Shown here: positions 6,986-14,247 of the stretch, in pieces
Position numbering within the stretch: the first letter of the stretch is position 1
How the letters are laid out: each line of letters begins with the position of its first letter
NCBI GenBank assembly: GCA_902782395.1
Contig: CACZNF010000009.1
Location: 1 to 14,251 of the forward strand
Direction: 5' to 3'
DNA length: 14,251 nt
Source of the DNA: an uncultured Erysipelotrichaceae bacterium
GTDB taxonomy: Bacteria > Bacillota_I > Bacilli_A > RFN20 > CAG-826
Notes under the pieces: model-generated
The model's input: the letters and a program-made list of their open reading frames with translations, nothing else
Told to the model about the DNA's origin: nothing
The model's database searches: none
Made by a program: the position numbers and the translations under genes

Positions 6986-7915
6986 TTATTTATTCCCCCA
7001 TTCATCGATTCTTTGTTTGGCAATTGAGGAAACCTTCTTAAAGAAAGCTTCACCATCACTTCTTTCTAAAGAATAAGAAACAGTGCACCAATAATAATTA
7101 CCGTCGGAGTAATTCTTATAAAGTTGCATAATACTGAAACTTACATAATTGTACATATTGAAGTAGTAACAATTTCGATATCCATACATGAAAGGAGTAC
7201 TTAAGTATTTAGGATTCTTTTCATGCTTGGTATTTTCCTTTTTAAGTTCAAGTTTAGCGATTTCGTCAAGCACTAAACCTTTGTTATCATCAACAACATA
7301 AGAGAATTTGATAAAACTATCGTCTCCATATTTACCAATATCGTATTTAAGTTTGTTCTCTGCATCACGTGTCGCGTTAATGGCCTTACAGTTTCTAACA
7401 TAACCAGCAACTGTGCAGTCTTCTTCCGCTTGCTTTTTGACGTTAATATTTTGTTCTTCAACCTTTTTAAGTTCTTGTTCAGTTGTATCGAAAATGACCT
7501 TAACGTTTTCTAAAGCGATATTGAAATAATAATGATGGTCATTACAGTCATTTAAGAATAACGAACCATTATCATAGATGGTGAGATCCGCCATAACGTC
7601 ATTAATCTTTTCGCCATAGCAAAGAGTGTATTTCACATATTCTTTGCTCTTTTCGATTGTTTCGTCTTTACTGATGAAATCAGCATAAGAAATAGCCATA
7701 ATGCTATCACGAATCTTTAAATCATCGTCAAAGCAAGTGAGCTTATGATTAGACATCTTCACTTTTGGCCAAGCATCTTCTGCGTAACGGAGTACTTCAT
7801 GAGGATGGTTAAGCCATTCAGGCATATCTTTTTTCTTCTTTTCTTCTTTGGAATTACAAGAAGTAGTAAGTATTGTAAATAACAATACAGGGAGTAATAC
7901 TATTTTCTTTTTCAT
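6986..7915 (-). CDS. Putative lipoprotein of unknown function, first of three tandem paralogues
   Basis: This 309-residue protein has a lipoprotein signal (MKKK, hydrophobic core, TTSC with Cys20) and then a lysine-rich linker (KEEKKKK). The mature region carries the family blocks HKLTCFDDD (57-65), IYDNG (113-117), YYFNIALENVKVIF followed by TTEQELKKVE, and YSDGNYYWCTVSYSLE near the end. Several cysteines (65, 99, 124, 167, 176, 249 and 277) lie in the exported part; disulfides are possible but not shown. It leads the lipoprotein group. The ATG at 7915 is fixed by the signal peptide, yet no ribosome site is visible upstream and the predicted leader is only about 15 bases. Function unknown; it resembles no family I can name. 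Confidence 0.87.
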   Translation of the reverse strand: MKKKIVLLPVLLFTILTTSCNSKEEKKKKDMPEWLNHPHEVLRYAEDAWPKVKMSNHKLTCFDDDLKIRDSIMAISYADFISKDETIEKSKEYVKYTLCYGEKINDVMADLTIYDNGSLFLNDCNDHHYYFNIALENVKVIFDTTEQELKKVEEQNINVKKQAEEDCTVAGYVRNCKAINATRDAENKLKYDIGKYGDDSFIKFSYVVDDNKGLVLDEIAKLELKKENTKHEKNPKYLSTPFMYGYRNCYYFNMYNYVSFSIMQLYKNYSDGNYYWCTVSYSLERSDGEAFFKKVSSIAKQRIDEWGNK

Positions 7916-7936
7916 ACAATGAAAATGCTAAAACAA

Positions 7937-7964
7937 AATATGCAAAAAGGCAACATATAATCAA
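7937..7964 (-). promoter_or_regulatory. Candidate promoter of the lipoprotein operon
   Basis: On the minus strand TTGATT (7959-7964) and CATATT (7937-7942) are separated by 16 bases, each matching 4 of 6 consensus positions. Transcription would begin near 7930, giving a leader of about 15 bases without a visible ribosome site. The match is moderate in very AT-rich DNA. Confidence 0.4.
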
Positions 7965-7979
7965 AACATTTTTAAATAA

Positions 7980-8009
7980 AAGAAGCACCCCAGTTAAGAA
8001 GTGCTTCTT
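7980..8009 (-). terminator. Rho-independent terminator of the feo operon
   Basis: AAGAAGCAC (7980-7988) pairs perfectly with GTGCTTCTT (8001-8009) around a 12-base loop. On the minus strand the stem is followed by TTTTATTT. It lies 23 bases past the stop of the small Cys-rich gene and upstream of the lipoprotein promoter. Confidence 0.85.
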
Positions 8010-8032
8010 ATTTAGCGAAATAGTAGGCTGAA

Positions 8033-8212
8033 TTACTGTTTCGCGTTTTTCTTACGATATTGTTTTAGTATTTTGTTTTTATTGATAGCGCAGCATGCGC
8101 AGTCACCTGTTGGCAAGTTGTGAGCGCGCTTATAGATATAACGCCCAAGGAGAAACGAAATGAACGTTACGGAGGAGACACTAACAATGATAACCAATAT
8201 CGTATTAAACAT
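8033..8212 (-). CDS. Small FeoB-associated Cys-rich membrane protein (59 aa)
   Basis: A 59-codon frame starts at the ATG at 8212, two bases after the feoB stop, and ends with TAA at 8033. The product has one N-terminal membrane helix (about residues 4-23), a basic turn (GRYIYKRAH), then a compact cysteine cluster GDCACC (36-41), and a lysine/arginine-rich tail. A single helix plus clustered cysteines, directly after feoB, is the pattern of the FeoB-associated Cys-rich protein family of Firmicutes. Its role is thought to involve iron handling at the FeoB pore, though this is not established. It shares the feo transcript and ends just before the terminator. Start, position and composition agree, so I consider it a real gene despite its size. 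Confidence 0.85.
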   Translation of the reverse strand: MFNTILVIIVSVSSVTFISFLLGRYIYKRAHNLPTGDCACCAINKNKILKQYRKKNAKQ

Positions 8213-8214
8213 AG

Positions 8215-10557
8215 TTACTTAACTAACGCCTTAGCGTCCTTTCTTTTATTAACATAGTGAATGATGAAACCAGCAGCCACAGCAGCGGCAATCATCGCTA
8301 ATGTTGTAGGAATAGCCCAAGCTAAGCTTTCTTTGGCAAACATGCTTAAGAAGCAGTAGATGAATGATGCACCAATATAGCTAGCGACAATCCAGAAGAG
8401 TAATGTCCATTTGAATTGACCCTTTGGTAATTCCGCTTTGGCGGTAGCAACAGCGGCAAAGCATGGGATTGTTAACATATTGAAAGCGATGAAAGCAATA
8501 CAACCTTGCCATGTAATACCTGTTGCTTGAATCATGGCAACAGAAGCTTCAATACCTTCTTCGTCCGCTTCAATGGCTTCAACGAGTTCTGGATTAGCAG
8601 CCACGATAATCGCACCTAAAGCCATGAATGTGGCGATAACGTTTTCTTTGGCAATTAAACCAGTAATAGCGGCAACCGCGAAGACAAAGCCGAAAGCGGT
8701 TAATTGGCTACCGAAGCCCATTGGGGTGAATAAAGGTTGAATTAATGAACCAATGCCTTGGAGGATGGATCCTTCAAATGTACCTAAGTAAGCCCAGTTC
8801 CAACCGAAGTTAGATAAGAACCAAATGACAATGGTACTGGCTAAAATGATGGTGAAGGCTTTCTTAACGAAGTGTTTAGCCTTATCCCATAAGTGAATCA
8901 TTAAGGCTTTGAATTGTGGCCAGTGGTAGGCTGGAAGTTCCATGATGAATGGAGCAGCATCGCCTCTCATTGTGGTCTTTCTCATAATGATTAAACATGT
9001 AATAGCGGCAATCATACCAACGACATACATGGAATAGGTAATAACATCAGCGTTACCGAAACCAAAGTGTTCAACAATACCACCGGAAATAGCCACTAAA
9101 ATTGGAAGTTTAGCACCACAAGAGAAGAATGGAATAACTCTAATGGTAGCGGTCTTTTCTTTGTCATCCGCTAGGGTACGGGTATTAATCATCGCAGGAA
9201 CAGAGCAACCAAAGCCCATAATCATTGGAATGAATGCACGACCTGATAAACCAAACTTACGGAAGATTCTATCTAAGATAAAGGCGACACGTGCCATATA
9301 TCCGCTGTCTTCCATAATGGAGAAGAATAAGAATAAGAATAAGATTTGTGGTAAGAAGCCTAAGATAGCAAATAAGCCACTTAAGACACCATCACAGATA
9401 AAGCCTTGGAACCAAGCAGCGCTTTCTGGTAAGACACTTTCAAGTCCACCACCAACTGCTTCGATAATAGCCGAGAATGACATATCAAAGAAATTGAATA
9501 AGATGACACCTGGTGAGTTAATACCACCATCTGTCCAAATTAAGCCTTCATAGATTGTGCCTTCAAACGAAGGAGCAACATCTGAGAATAAACCACCTAA
9601 GAAGAATAAGTTTTCAGAGAATGTTAAGTGGAAGACTAAGAACAAGATAACCGCGAAGATTAATAAGCCCCACACCTTATGTGTTAAGACTCTATCGATA
9701 CGGTCACTTCTTGTGCTATTGGCGTTTTTCTTTGCCTTCTTAGCTTCTTTTTCGTTTTTAGGTTCTTTAACTTCTTCCTTATGTTTTTTCAAAACGCTGG
9801 AATAGTTATTAGCGATATAGTTATATCTCTTATCAGCGATAATGGCTTCAATATCATCCCCAAAGACATCATTCTTGATGGTCTTTTTGAATTCTTCCAC
9901 CATTTCTAAAAGGTCTTTATGATCTTTAACTTCTAATTCATCACCTTCAGCGAGTTTAATCGCGTGGAATAATGGATTAGCGACTTCTTTACCTTTAAAA
10001 GCAATTCTTAAATCACCAATAAGGTGTAATAAGTCTTGATCTTCAAGAACTGTTTGACCTTTTCTTTCTGTTTGACTTGCTTTATACGCAACTTGCATTA
10101 AGTCATCGAGGTTACTTTCTTTTAAAGCGGACACTTTAACAACAGGGACACCTAATCTCTTTGATAAAGTTTCTTCATCGATTTGATCACCCGCTTTATC
10201 GAGGACGTCAATCATGTTAAGAGCGACGACCACTGGAACATCGATTTCTAATAATTGAGTTGTTAAATATAAGTTTCTTTCTAAGTTTGTGGCATCAACG
10301 ATGTTAATCACACAATCTGGTTTTTCATCGAGGATGTAGTTACGAGAGATGACTTCTTCGTTAGTGTATGGACTTAAGGAATAGATACCTGGTAAGTCAA
10401 CAATCGCGATTGGTTCATCTAACTTCTTATAAGTACCGTCTTTCTTTTCAACGGTGACGCCTGGCCAGTTACCAACATGCGCGGTACTACCGGTTAAGGC
10501 ATTGAATAATGTGGTTTTACCACAGTTTGGATTACCCGCTAAAGCAAAATGTTTCAT
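8215..10557 (-). CDS. feoB: Ferrous iron transport protein B (GTP-driven Fe2+ importer)
   Basis: The product has 780 residues, a usual FeoB length. The N-terminal G domain shows G1 GNPNCGKT (8-15), G2 GNWPGVTVE (29-37), G3 DLPG (54-57), G4 NMID (114-117) and G5 VSALKE (about 142-147). A helical regulatory domain follows, then a strikingly lysine-rich linker near 262-280 (EPKNEKEAKKAKKNA), and a polytopic membrane domain. The latter includes the two conserved cysteine-containing elements MGFGCSVPAM and PFFSCGAKLPI, thought to line the ion path. It imports Fe2+ across the cytoplasmic membrane. No FeoC-like domain is attached. The ATG at 10557 lies one base after the upstream feoA stop. The gene is followed after 2 bases by the small Cys-rich gene, so four genes are tightly packed on one transcript. 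Confidence 0.97.
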   Translation of the reverse strand: MKHFALAGNPNCGKTTLFNALTGSTAHVGNWPGVTVEKKDGTYKKLDEPIAIVDLPGIYSLSPYTNEEVISRNYILDEKPDCVINIVDATNLERNLYLTTQLLEIDVPVVVALNMIDVLDKAGDQIDEETLSKRLGVPVVKVSALKESNLDDLMQVAYKASQTERKGQTVLEDQDLLHLIGDLRIAFKGKEVANPLFHAIKLAEGDELEVKDHKDLLEMVEEFKKTIKNDVFGDDIEAIIADKRYNYIANNYSSVLKKHKEEVKEPKNEKEAKKAKKNANSTRSDRIDRVLTHKVWGLLIFAVILFLVFHLTFSENLFFLGGLFSDVAPSFEGTIYEGLIWTDGGINSPGVILFNFFDMSFSAIIEAVGGGLESVLPESAAWFQGFICDGVLSGLFAILGFLPQILFLFLFFSIMEDSGYMARVAFILDRIFRKFGLSGRAFIPMIMGFGCSVPAMINTRTLADDKEKTATIRVIPFFSCGAKLPILVAISGGIVEHFGFGNADVITYSMYVVGMIAAITCLIIMRKTTMRGDAAPFIMELPAYHWPQFKALMIHLWDKAKHFVKKAFTIILASTIVIWFLSNFGWNWAYLGTFEGSILQGIGSLIQPLFTPMGFGSQLTAFGFVFAVAAITGLIAKENVIATFMALGAIIVAANPELVEAIEADEEGIEASVAMIQATGITWQGCIAFIAFNMLTIPCFAAVATAKAELPKGQFKWTLLFWIVASYIGASFIYCFLSMFAKESLAWAIPTTLAMIAAAVAAGFIIHYVNKRKDAKALVK

Positions 10558-10558
10558 A

Positions 10559-10798
10559 TTACTTTGCGTCCTCCACTTCTAACACTACTAACTGAGCTTC
10601 AGTTTTTCTAAGTGTTAATTCGTATCCTCTGATTGTGACTTCAAGAGGATCACCTAATGGGGCTTTCTTTCTTAAATATACTGTCGCACCTGGGGTAACT
10701 CCCATGTCGAATAGTCTTCTACGAAGGCGTCCCTCACCTTCTACTTTCTTAATAAGGCCAGTCTCGCCTATACGGAATTGGTCTAGTGTTTTTAGCAT
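10559..10798 (-). CDS. feoA: FeoA family protein, second of two in the operon
   Basis: This 79-residue protein fits a FeoA SH3-like fold: a start-side turn (RIGETGLIKKVEGEG), the conserved RRRLFDMGVTPGATV block at 26-40, a loop with APLGDPLEV, and the closing strand block (TIRGYELTLRKTEAQLVVLEV). FeoA proteins are cytoplasmic accessories of FeoB. This copy is the closer match to canonical FeoA, and it lies one base from feoB. The ATG at 10798 is preceded by AGGTAGGAG. It follows the first feoA by 13 bases. Its exact action on FeoB is not settled in the literature that I know. Confidence 0.93.
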   Translation of the reverse strand: MLKTLDQFRIGETGLIKKVEGEGRLRRRLFDMGVTPGATVYLRKKAPLGDPLEVTIRGYELTLRKTEAQLVVLEVEDAK

Positions 10799-10811
10799 AA
10801 CTCCTACCTTT

Positions 10812-11024
10812 CTACGCTACTAGAATTTTGGAAGCAATTGAGCGATCGAGCGCAAGTCTGCCATCCTTAACGATGATAATAACTCCTCCGTTCATTGAAG
10901 AAACAACAGTAACTTTAGCGTTAACTAAAACACCTAAACTTTCTAAATGTTTTTTGTTTTTCTCATCAGCGAGCACTCTGATGATTGTGACTTCTTCATT
11001 AATTGGAGCAAGAGCTATTGGCAT
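10812..11024 (-). CDS. feoA: FeoA family protein, first gene of the feo operon
   Basis: This 70-residue protein has a compact FeoA-like pattern: an N-terminal strand (EEVTIIRVLADEKNKKHLESLGVLVNA), the turn SSMNGGVIIIVKDGRLALD, and the ending ALDRSIASKILVA. That ending resembles the common FeoA closing block in which a hydroxyl or glycine precedes 'IA..I.V'. It is more divergent than the second copy and lacks the RRRLFDMG block (here KKHLESLG). The ATG at 11024 has AAAGGAAG 7 bases upstream. It is first on the transcript, behind a promoter with paired operators. Tandem feoA genes ahead of feoB occur in Firmicutes and may encode two non-identical accessory subunits. Confidence 0.9.
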   Translation of the reverse strand: MPIALAPINEEVTIIRVLADEKNKKHLESLGVLVNAKVTVVSSMNGGVIIIVKDGRLALDRSIASKILVA

Positions 11025-11041
11025 AAATTTACTTCCTTTCA

Positions 11042-11057
11042 GTTAGTTAGCACTAAC
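11042..11057. promoter_or_regulatory. Operator copy 2, GTTAGT-TAGC-ACTAAC
   Basis: A perfect 6-bp inverted repeat with a 4-base spacer lies between the feo start site and the ribosome site. Both half-sites are identical to those of the copy at 11077-11092. Centre-to-centre distance is 35 bp. Confidence 0.75.
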
Positions 11058-11076
11058 ATATTCCTCAAAAATAATA

Positions 11077-11092
11077 GTTAGTCTAAACTAAC
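11077..11092. promoter_or_regulatory. Operator copy 1, GTTAGT-CTAA-ACTAAC, at the feo transcription start
   Basis: A perfect 6-bp inverted repeat with a 4-base spacer begins 7 bases past the -10 box, so a bound protein would cover the start site. The half-site (GTTAG/CTAAC core) resembles DtxR/IdeR-family metal-repressor boxes (known consensus core GGTTAG..CTAACC). Iron- or manganese-dependent repression of feo is the natural inference. Confidence 0.78.
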
Positions 11093-11098
11093 CACTAT

Positions 11099-11126
11099 AT
11101 TATATATTAAATATATTCCTTGTCAA
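11099..11126 (-). promoter_or_regulatory. Strong promoter of the feo operon
   Basis: On the minus strand TTGACA (11121-11126) and TATAAT (11099-11104) are both perfect consensus hexamers, with a 16-base spacer. Transcription should start near 11092, at the edge of operator copy 1. Such a strong core promoter fits a gene set held down by a repressor. Confidence 0.88.
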
Positions 11127-11146
11127 ATAATTCTATAAAAATAAAA

Positions 11147-11173
11147 GACGCCCTTGTCGGCAAACAGGGCGTC
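11147..11173 (-). terminator. Rho-independent terminator of the flotillin gene
   Basis: GACGCCCT (11147-11154) pairs with AGGGCGTC (11166-11173), extendable with one bulge. Read on the minus strand the GC-rich stem is followed by TTTTATTTTTATAG. It lies 14 bases after the flotillin stop and 20 bases upstream of the feo -35 box. Confidence 0.9.
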
Positions 11174-11187
11174 CCGGAGAAAGAACA

Positions 11188-12660
11188 TTACTTGCTTTCT
11201 TTTTCTTTTTTGTCAGTGATGATCTTATTGCCGAAGTAGCCTAATAAGACACTCTTGAGGTCAATACCTAAGGTCTTATTGAGACCAGCGAAGATTTGAT
11301 CACCGTGTTGTTGGATTTCAGAAACTAATTTAGCTTCATTGCCATCACCGTACATTGTGATGCCATCGATTTGCGCTAAGGCAGCAGCGATTGGTTCACT
11401 GTAGGCTCTGACTGTTTCTGGTAAGACGTTGCTTTCTAAGATTAATTTTAATTTAGCAGCATCGTTGTAGTGTTCCATAGCATCGGCTTTGGCTTTGATG
11501 GCATCAGCTTCCGCTTTACCTTTAGCTTCGATACCTTGGGCTTCCATTAAGGCCGCTTCTTTATTAGCATCAGCTTCGATACGAACGGCTGTAGCAGCTT
11601 GTTCACGAGCGGTCTTTTCAGCTTCCGCAGCGACTTTCTTAATTTCCGCTTTGCGTTGTGCTTCAACGAGTTCTGCTTCTGCCACTGTTTTTCTCTTGAA
11701 GAGTTCAGCTTCAGCAGCTTTTTCTGTGGCATACTTTTCAGCATCGGCTTTCTTGTTGATGGTAGCCGCTAATTTCTTTTCGGCTAATTCAACTTCTTTG
11801 TTACCAAGTTCGACTTCTCTTTCTCTCTTGGAGATTTCCGCATTGGTTGTGGCAATGTTGATTTCTTCTTGTCTCTTTTGTTCTTGAATACGATAAGCGG
11901 CATCAGCATTCGCTTTAGCGGTATCTGTTTTAATCTTTAATTCCGCTTCCTTTAAGGCGTATTCAGTGTTCTTTTGGACAATGACTGTCTTAGAGTTAAC
12001 TTCTGCTTCATTAGCTTCTTGTGCGGCTTTTGCTCTAGCAATGCTGACATCTCTTTCAGCGTTTGCTTTAGCAATCGCAGCCTCTTTAGAAATTTGGGAG
12101 ATGTTATCGATACCTAAGTTTTCAATAACGTTATTTCTATCAGAGAAGTTTTGGATATTGAAGTTCACTAGTTCAATACCTAGTTTACCCATATCCGGAA
12201 TGACGTTTTCTTGCACCTTAGTGGCAACACCCTTTCTATCTTGGACGAGTTCGCGGATACCGACTGTACCAACGATTTCTCTCATGTTACCTTCAAGAAC
12301 TTGTTTGACTTGTTCAATTAAGTCATCTTGGTTCATTAATGTTGCTTCGAACGCTCTTTCGAGTAATTCTGGATCACTGGAGATTTTTAAGTTAGCGACA
12401 CCATCAACGTTAATGTTAATGAATTCGCGTGTTGGAATTGGTTCACGAGTCTTAATATCAACTTGGAACACTTTGAGTGATAAGCGGTCCTTTCTTTGTA
12501 AGAATGGGATTCTCCAACCCGCTTTTCCTCTTAAAATTTTTCTTTTGCCGAGACCGGAGACCATGATTGCTTCATCTGGTCTTGCCTTTGTGTAAGAGCA
12601 GGCGATGAAAATCACTGTTAAGATGACTAATACGACGCCTAATACAATTAATACCCACAT
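11188..12660 (-). CDS. floT: Flotillin-like SPFH-domain membrane scaffold protein
   Basis: The protein has 490 residues, close to Bacillus FloT/YuaG. Residues 2-22 form a membrane-inserting hydrophobic segment. An SPFH/band-7 domain spans about 25-200 (GLGKRKILRGKAGWRIPF; IPTREFININVDGVANLKI; VNFNIQNFSD). A long Glu/Ala/Lys-rich coiled coil covers about 200-400 with many EA repeats (AEAELFKRKTVAEAELVEAQ). The conserved flotillin tail follows (LKLILESNVLPETVRAYSEPIAAALAQIDGITMYG). Flotillins oligomerise at the inner face of the membrane and organise fluid or raft-like domains; they often pair with an NfeD protein, which is not beside this gene. The ATG at 12660 has AAAGGAGG 8 bases upstream. 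It has its own promoter and terminator, so it is monocistronic. Alternating Ala and Glu codons make the coiled coil open in other frames. Confidence 0.95.
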   Translation of the reverse strand: MWVLIVLGVVLVILTVIFIACSYTKARPDEAIMVSGLGKRKILRGKAGWRIPFLQRKDRLSLKVFQVDIKTREPIPTREFININVDGVANLKISSDPELLERAFEATLMNQDDLIEQVKQVLEGNMREIVGTVGIRELVQDRKGVATKVQENVIPDMGKLGIELVNFNIQNFSDRNNVIENLGIDNISQISKEAAIAKANAERDVSIARAKAAQEANEAEVNSKTVIVQKNTEYALKEAELKIKTDTAKANADAAYRIQEQKRQEEINIATTNAEISKREREVELGNKEVELAEKKLAATINKKADAEKYATEKAAEAELFKRKTVAEAELVEAQRKAEIKKVAAEAEKTAREQAATAVRIEADANKEAALMEAQGIEAKGKAEADAIKAKADAMEHYNDAAKLKLILESNVLPETVRAYSEPIAAALAQIDGITMYGDGNEAKLVSEIQQHGDQIFAGLNKTLGIDLKSVLLGYFGNKIITDKKEKESK

Positions 12661-12707
12661 AATACCTTCCTCCTTTGTGGTAACTTTTTTCGAGAAAGAG
12701 ATTTGTG

Positions 12708-12720
12708 CCGAATATATCGG
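12708..12720. promoter_or_regulatory. Short palindrome CCGA-ATATA-TCGG in the flotillin leader
   Basis: A 4-bp GC-containing inverted repeat with a 5-base spacer lies about 15 bases past the predicted start site, in otherwise AT-rich DNA. It could be a regulator site or chance; no family is assigned. Confidence 0.25.
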
Positions 12721-12740
12721 TAAATTCTCTTTTCAACATT

Positions 12741-12769
12741 ATTGTACATATTTATACATTTTCTTACAA
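12741..12769 (-). promoter_or_regulatory. Promoter of the flotillin gene
   Basis: On the minus strand TTGTAA (12764-12769) and TACAAT (12741-12746) are separated by exactly 17 bases. The hexamers match consensus at 4 and 5 of 6 positions. The leader to the ATG would be about 74 bases. The remaining intergenic DNA (12770-12886) holds only a 7-bp inverted repeat, TAAGTAG/CTACTTA at 12823-12845. Confidence 0.65.
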
Positions 12770-12886
12770 TAAATATCGAAAAAATCGGATTAAGCTTTGC
12801 TTAAAAGTAATAAAAAATATAATAAGTAGCAAGGTTGTCTACTTAAAAGAACATCAGGGTCATAATTTATAGATAAAAAAGAAAAA

Positions 12887-12910
12887 TCCCCGGTAGTTTT
12901 TTACCGAGGA
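12887..12910 (-). terminator. Rho-independent terminator of the HD-GYP gene
   Basis: TCCCCGGTA (12887-12895) pairs with TACCGAGGA (12902-12910) around a 6-base loop, with one G-U wobble in the RNA. On the minus strand it is followed by TTTTTCTTTTTT. It begins 13 bases after the TGA stop. Confidence 0.9.
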
Positions 12911-12922
12911 ATCTTAATCAAT

Positions 12923-14128
12923 TCAATCGATTTCTCTGACCGCTTCCACGAACAAGTCCGTTAGTAGAGGATCAAACTGTGTACCTCGACCTTCTAGGAT
13001 TATATTAATTGATTGTTCTTTAGAATAAGCTTTCTTATAAACACGGTCACTGATTAACGCATCATAGACATCTGCGAGAGACATAATACGCGCCTCTAAA
13101 GGTATTTCTTCACCTTTTAATCTATCTGGATAACCAGTACCATCATATCTTTCATGATGATATTTAGCGATGTTAAACGCCACATCACTATATTCTTTAT
13201 TTTCTACAGAATAGATAGTCTTCTTAATGATATTTGCCCCATAATTAGCGTGCTTTTTAATAATCTCATATTCTTCAGGGCTTAATTTACCTGGTTTATT
13301 TAAAATAGTGTCTGGAATTTTAATCTTACCAATATCATGAAGAGGGGCCGCTAAAACGACATTACGGAAATAATCACCACTAATATCAGAGAACTTTTCA
13401 TGTTTCTTCATTTTGCCAATTAATCGATACACGTAGTCACCGCTTCTCACAATATGACCACCTGTATCTTCATCTCTTTCTTCAACAACAGTGGCTAACG
13501 CCGCAACTGTACCTTTTTGAATCTTTTCAATCTTCATAGAGGTTGATATCTCTTTAGTGTTTCTCATACAAATAACACCATAAAGAAGCATAGCAATAAC
13601 TAAGAATGTTAAAACGTTCATCATATCTAAACCAAAAGCGTGTGGTGATTTAAAGAAATAAGAGAAAGTTAAATATAATGCGGATTCAAATATCATGAAG
13701 ATATACATTCTAAATGGTCTATCATCAGTGCTTAATGGTAATAAAGCAATGAAAGCCACGACACTTGTCGCAGGCATTTCATAGTTACTAGGAGCAACAC
13801 TTAATAAAATCGAATAGGTCCAAAGAAGAGTTAACTGGCCATAGCATAAGAAAGAATTAAGATAGATACTCTTTTCTGGAATGACTTTGATAAAGGCAAA
13901 AGTAAAGATAAATGCACTACCTAAAAATAATATTAAGTAAGGGAGCCATGTATCTTCTTTACTAACAAGTAATGTAAACAACAAAAATAAAAGTCCCATA
14001 ATGGTTGCCAAAAGGGACGTGATTTTTAAAATCCTACGGTTACGTCTCCACATGAGAGGGCGAATTAGTGCGTACTCTTCTTTGCTGACGCCACCACGTA
14101 TAAAGAAATTAACAACCTTTTTTGTCAT
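12923..14128 (-). CDS. Membrane HD-GYP domain protein, probable cyclic-di-GMP phosphodiesterase
   Basis: From the preferred ATG at 14128 the protein has 401 residues. An N-terminal region carries about six membrane helices. A complete HD-GYP domain follows: VVEERDEDTGGHIVRS, LAAPLHDIGKIKIPDTILNKPGKLSPEE, KKHANYG, AKYHHERYDGTGYPD, LADVYDALISDRVYKKAY. The HD pair, later histidines and the GYP motif are all present, which supports metal-dependent hydrolysis of cyclic di-GMP or a related dinucleotide. The membrane part is a likely sensor of unknown signal. A GTG seven codons upstream (14149) also opens the frame, but only the ATG has a ribosome site (GGAG at 14138-14141, 9 bases away). It is single, between two terminators. 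No GGDEF gene is nearby. Its six-helix-plus-enzyme layout recalls the PP2C protein of this window. Confidence 0.92.
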   Translation of the reverse strand: MTKKVVNFFIRGGVSKEEYALIRPLMWRRNRRILKITSLLATIMGLLFLLFTLLVSKEDTWLPYLILFLGSAFIFTFAFIKVIPEKSIYLNSFLCYGQLTLLWTYSILLSVAPSNYEMPATSVVAFIALLPLSTDDRPFRMYIFMIFESALYLTFSYFFKSPHAFGLDMMNVLTFLVIAMLLYGVICMRNTKEISTSMKIEKIQKGTVAALATVVEERDEDTGGHIVRSGDYVYRLIGKMKKHEKFSDISGDYFRNVVLAAPLHDIGKIKIPDTILNKPGKLSPEEYEIIKKHANYGANIIKKTIYSVENKEYSDVAFNIAKYHHERYDGTGYPDRLKGEEIPLEARIMSLADVYDALISDRVYKKAYSKEQSINIILEGRGTQFDPLLTDLFVEAVREID

Positions 14129-14225
14129 AGAACTCTTCTCCAATTCCACTAATAAAAGTAATGATGTATTTAGCTTATATGATGTTGGCCGTAATTATTG
14201 TAAAGGAAATATCAAAAAATAAAAA

Positions 14226-14247
14226 CCCCGATAATTATTTATCGAGG
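14226..14247 (-). terminator. Rho-independent terminator of a gene beyond the right edge
   Basis: CCCCGATAA (14226-14234) pairs with TTATCGAGG (14239-14247) around a 4-base loop, with one G-U wobble in the RNA. On the minus strand it is followed by TTTTTATTTTTTG. Stem ends and T-runs resemble those of the HD-GYP terminator. It shows that the HD-GYP gene is not co-transcribed with its upstream neighbour. The DNA from here to the HD-GYP start has no clear promoter; TATAAG near 14176-14181 is a weak -10 candidate. Confidence 0.88.

Noticed and set aside
11966..12595. A 209-codon open frame on the plus strand
   Set aside because: It is antisense to the flotillin gene, whose repetitive Ala/Glu-rich codons keep other frames open. 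It has no ribosome site or recognisable protein motif.
12911..12925. UGA read as Trp (Mollicutes-type code) in the HD-GYP gene
   Set aside because: Read-through would run directly into the terminator hairpin. Trp codons in the other genes are TGG, and no in-frame TGA is needed to complete any gene.
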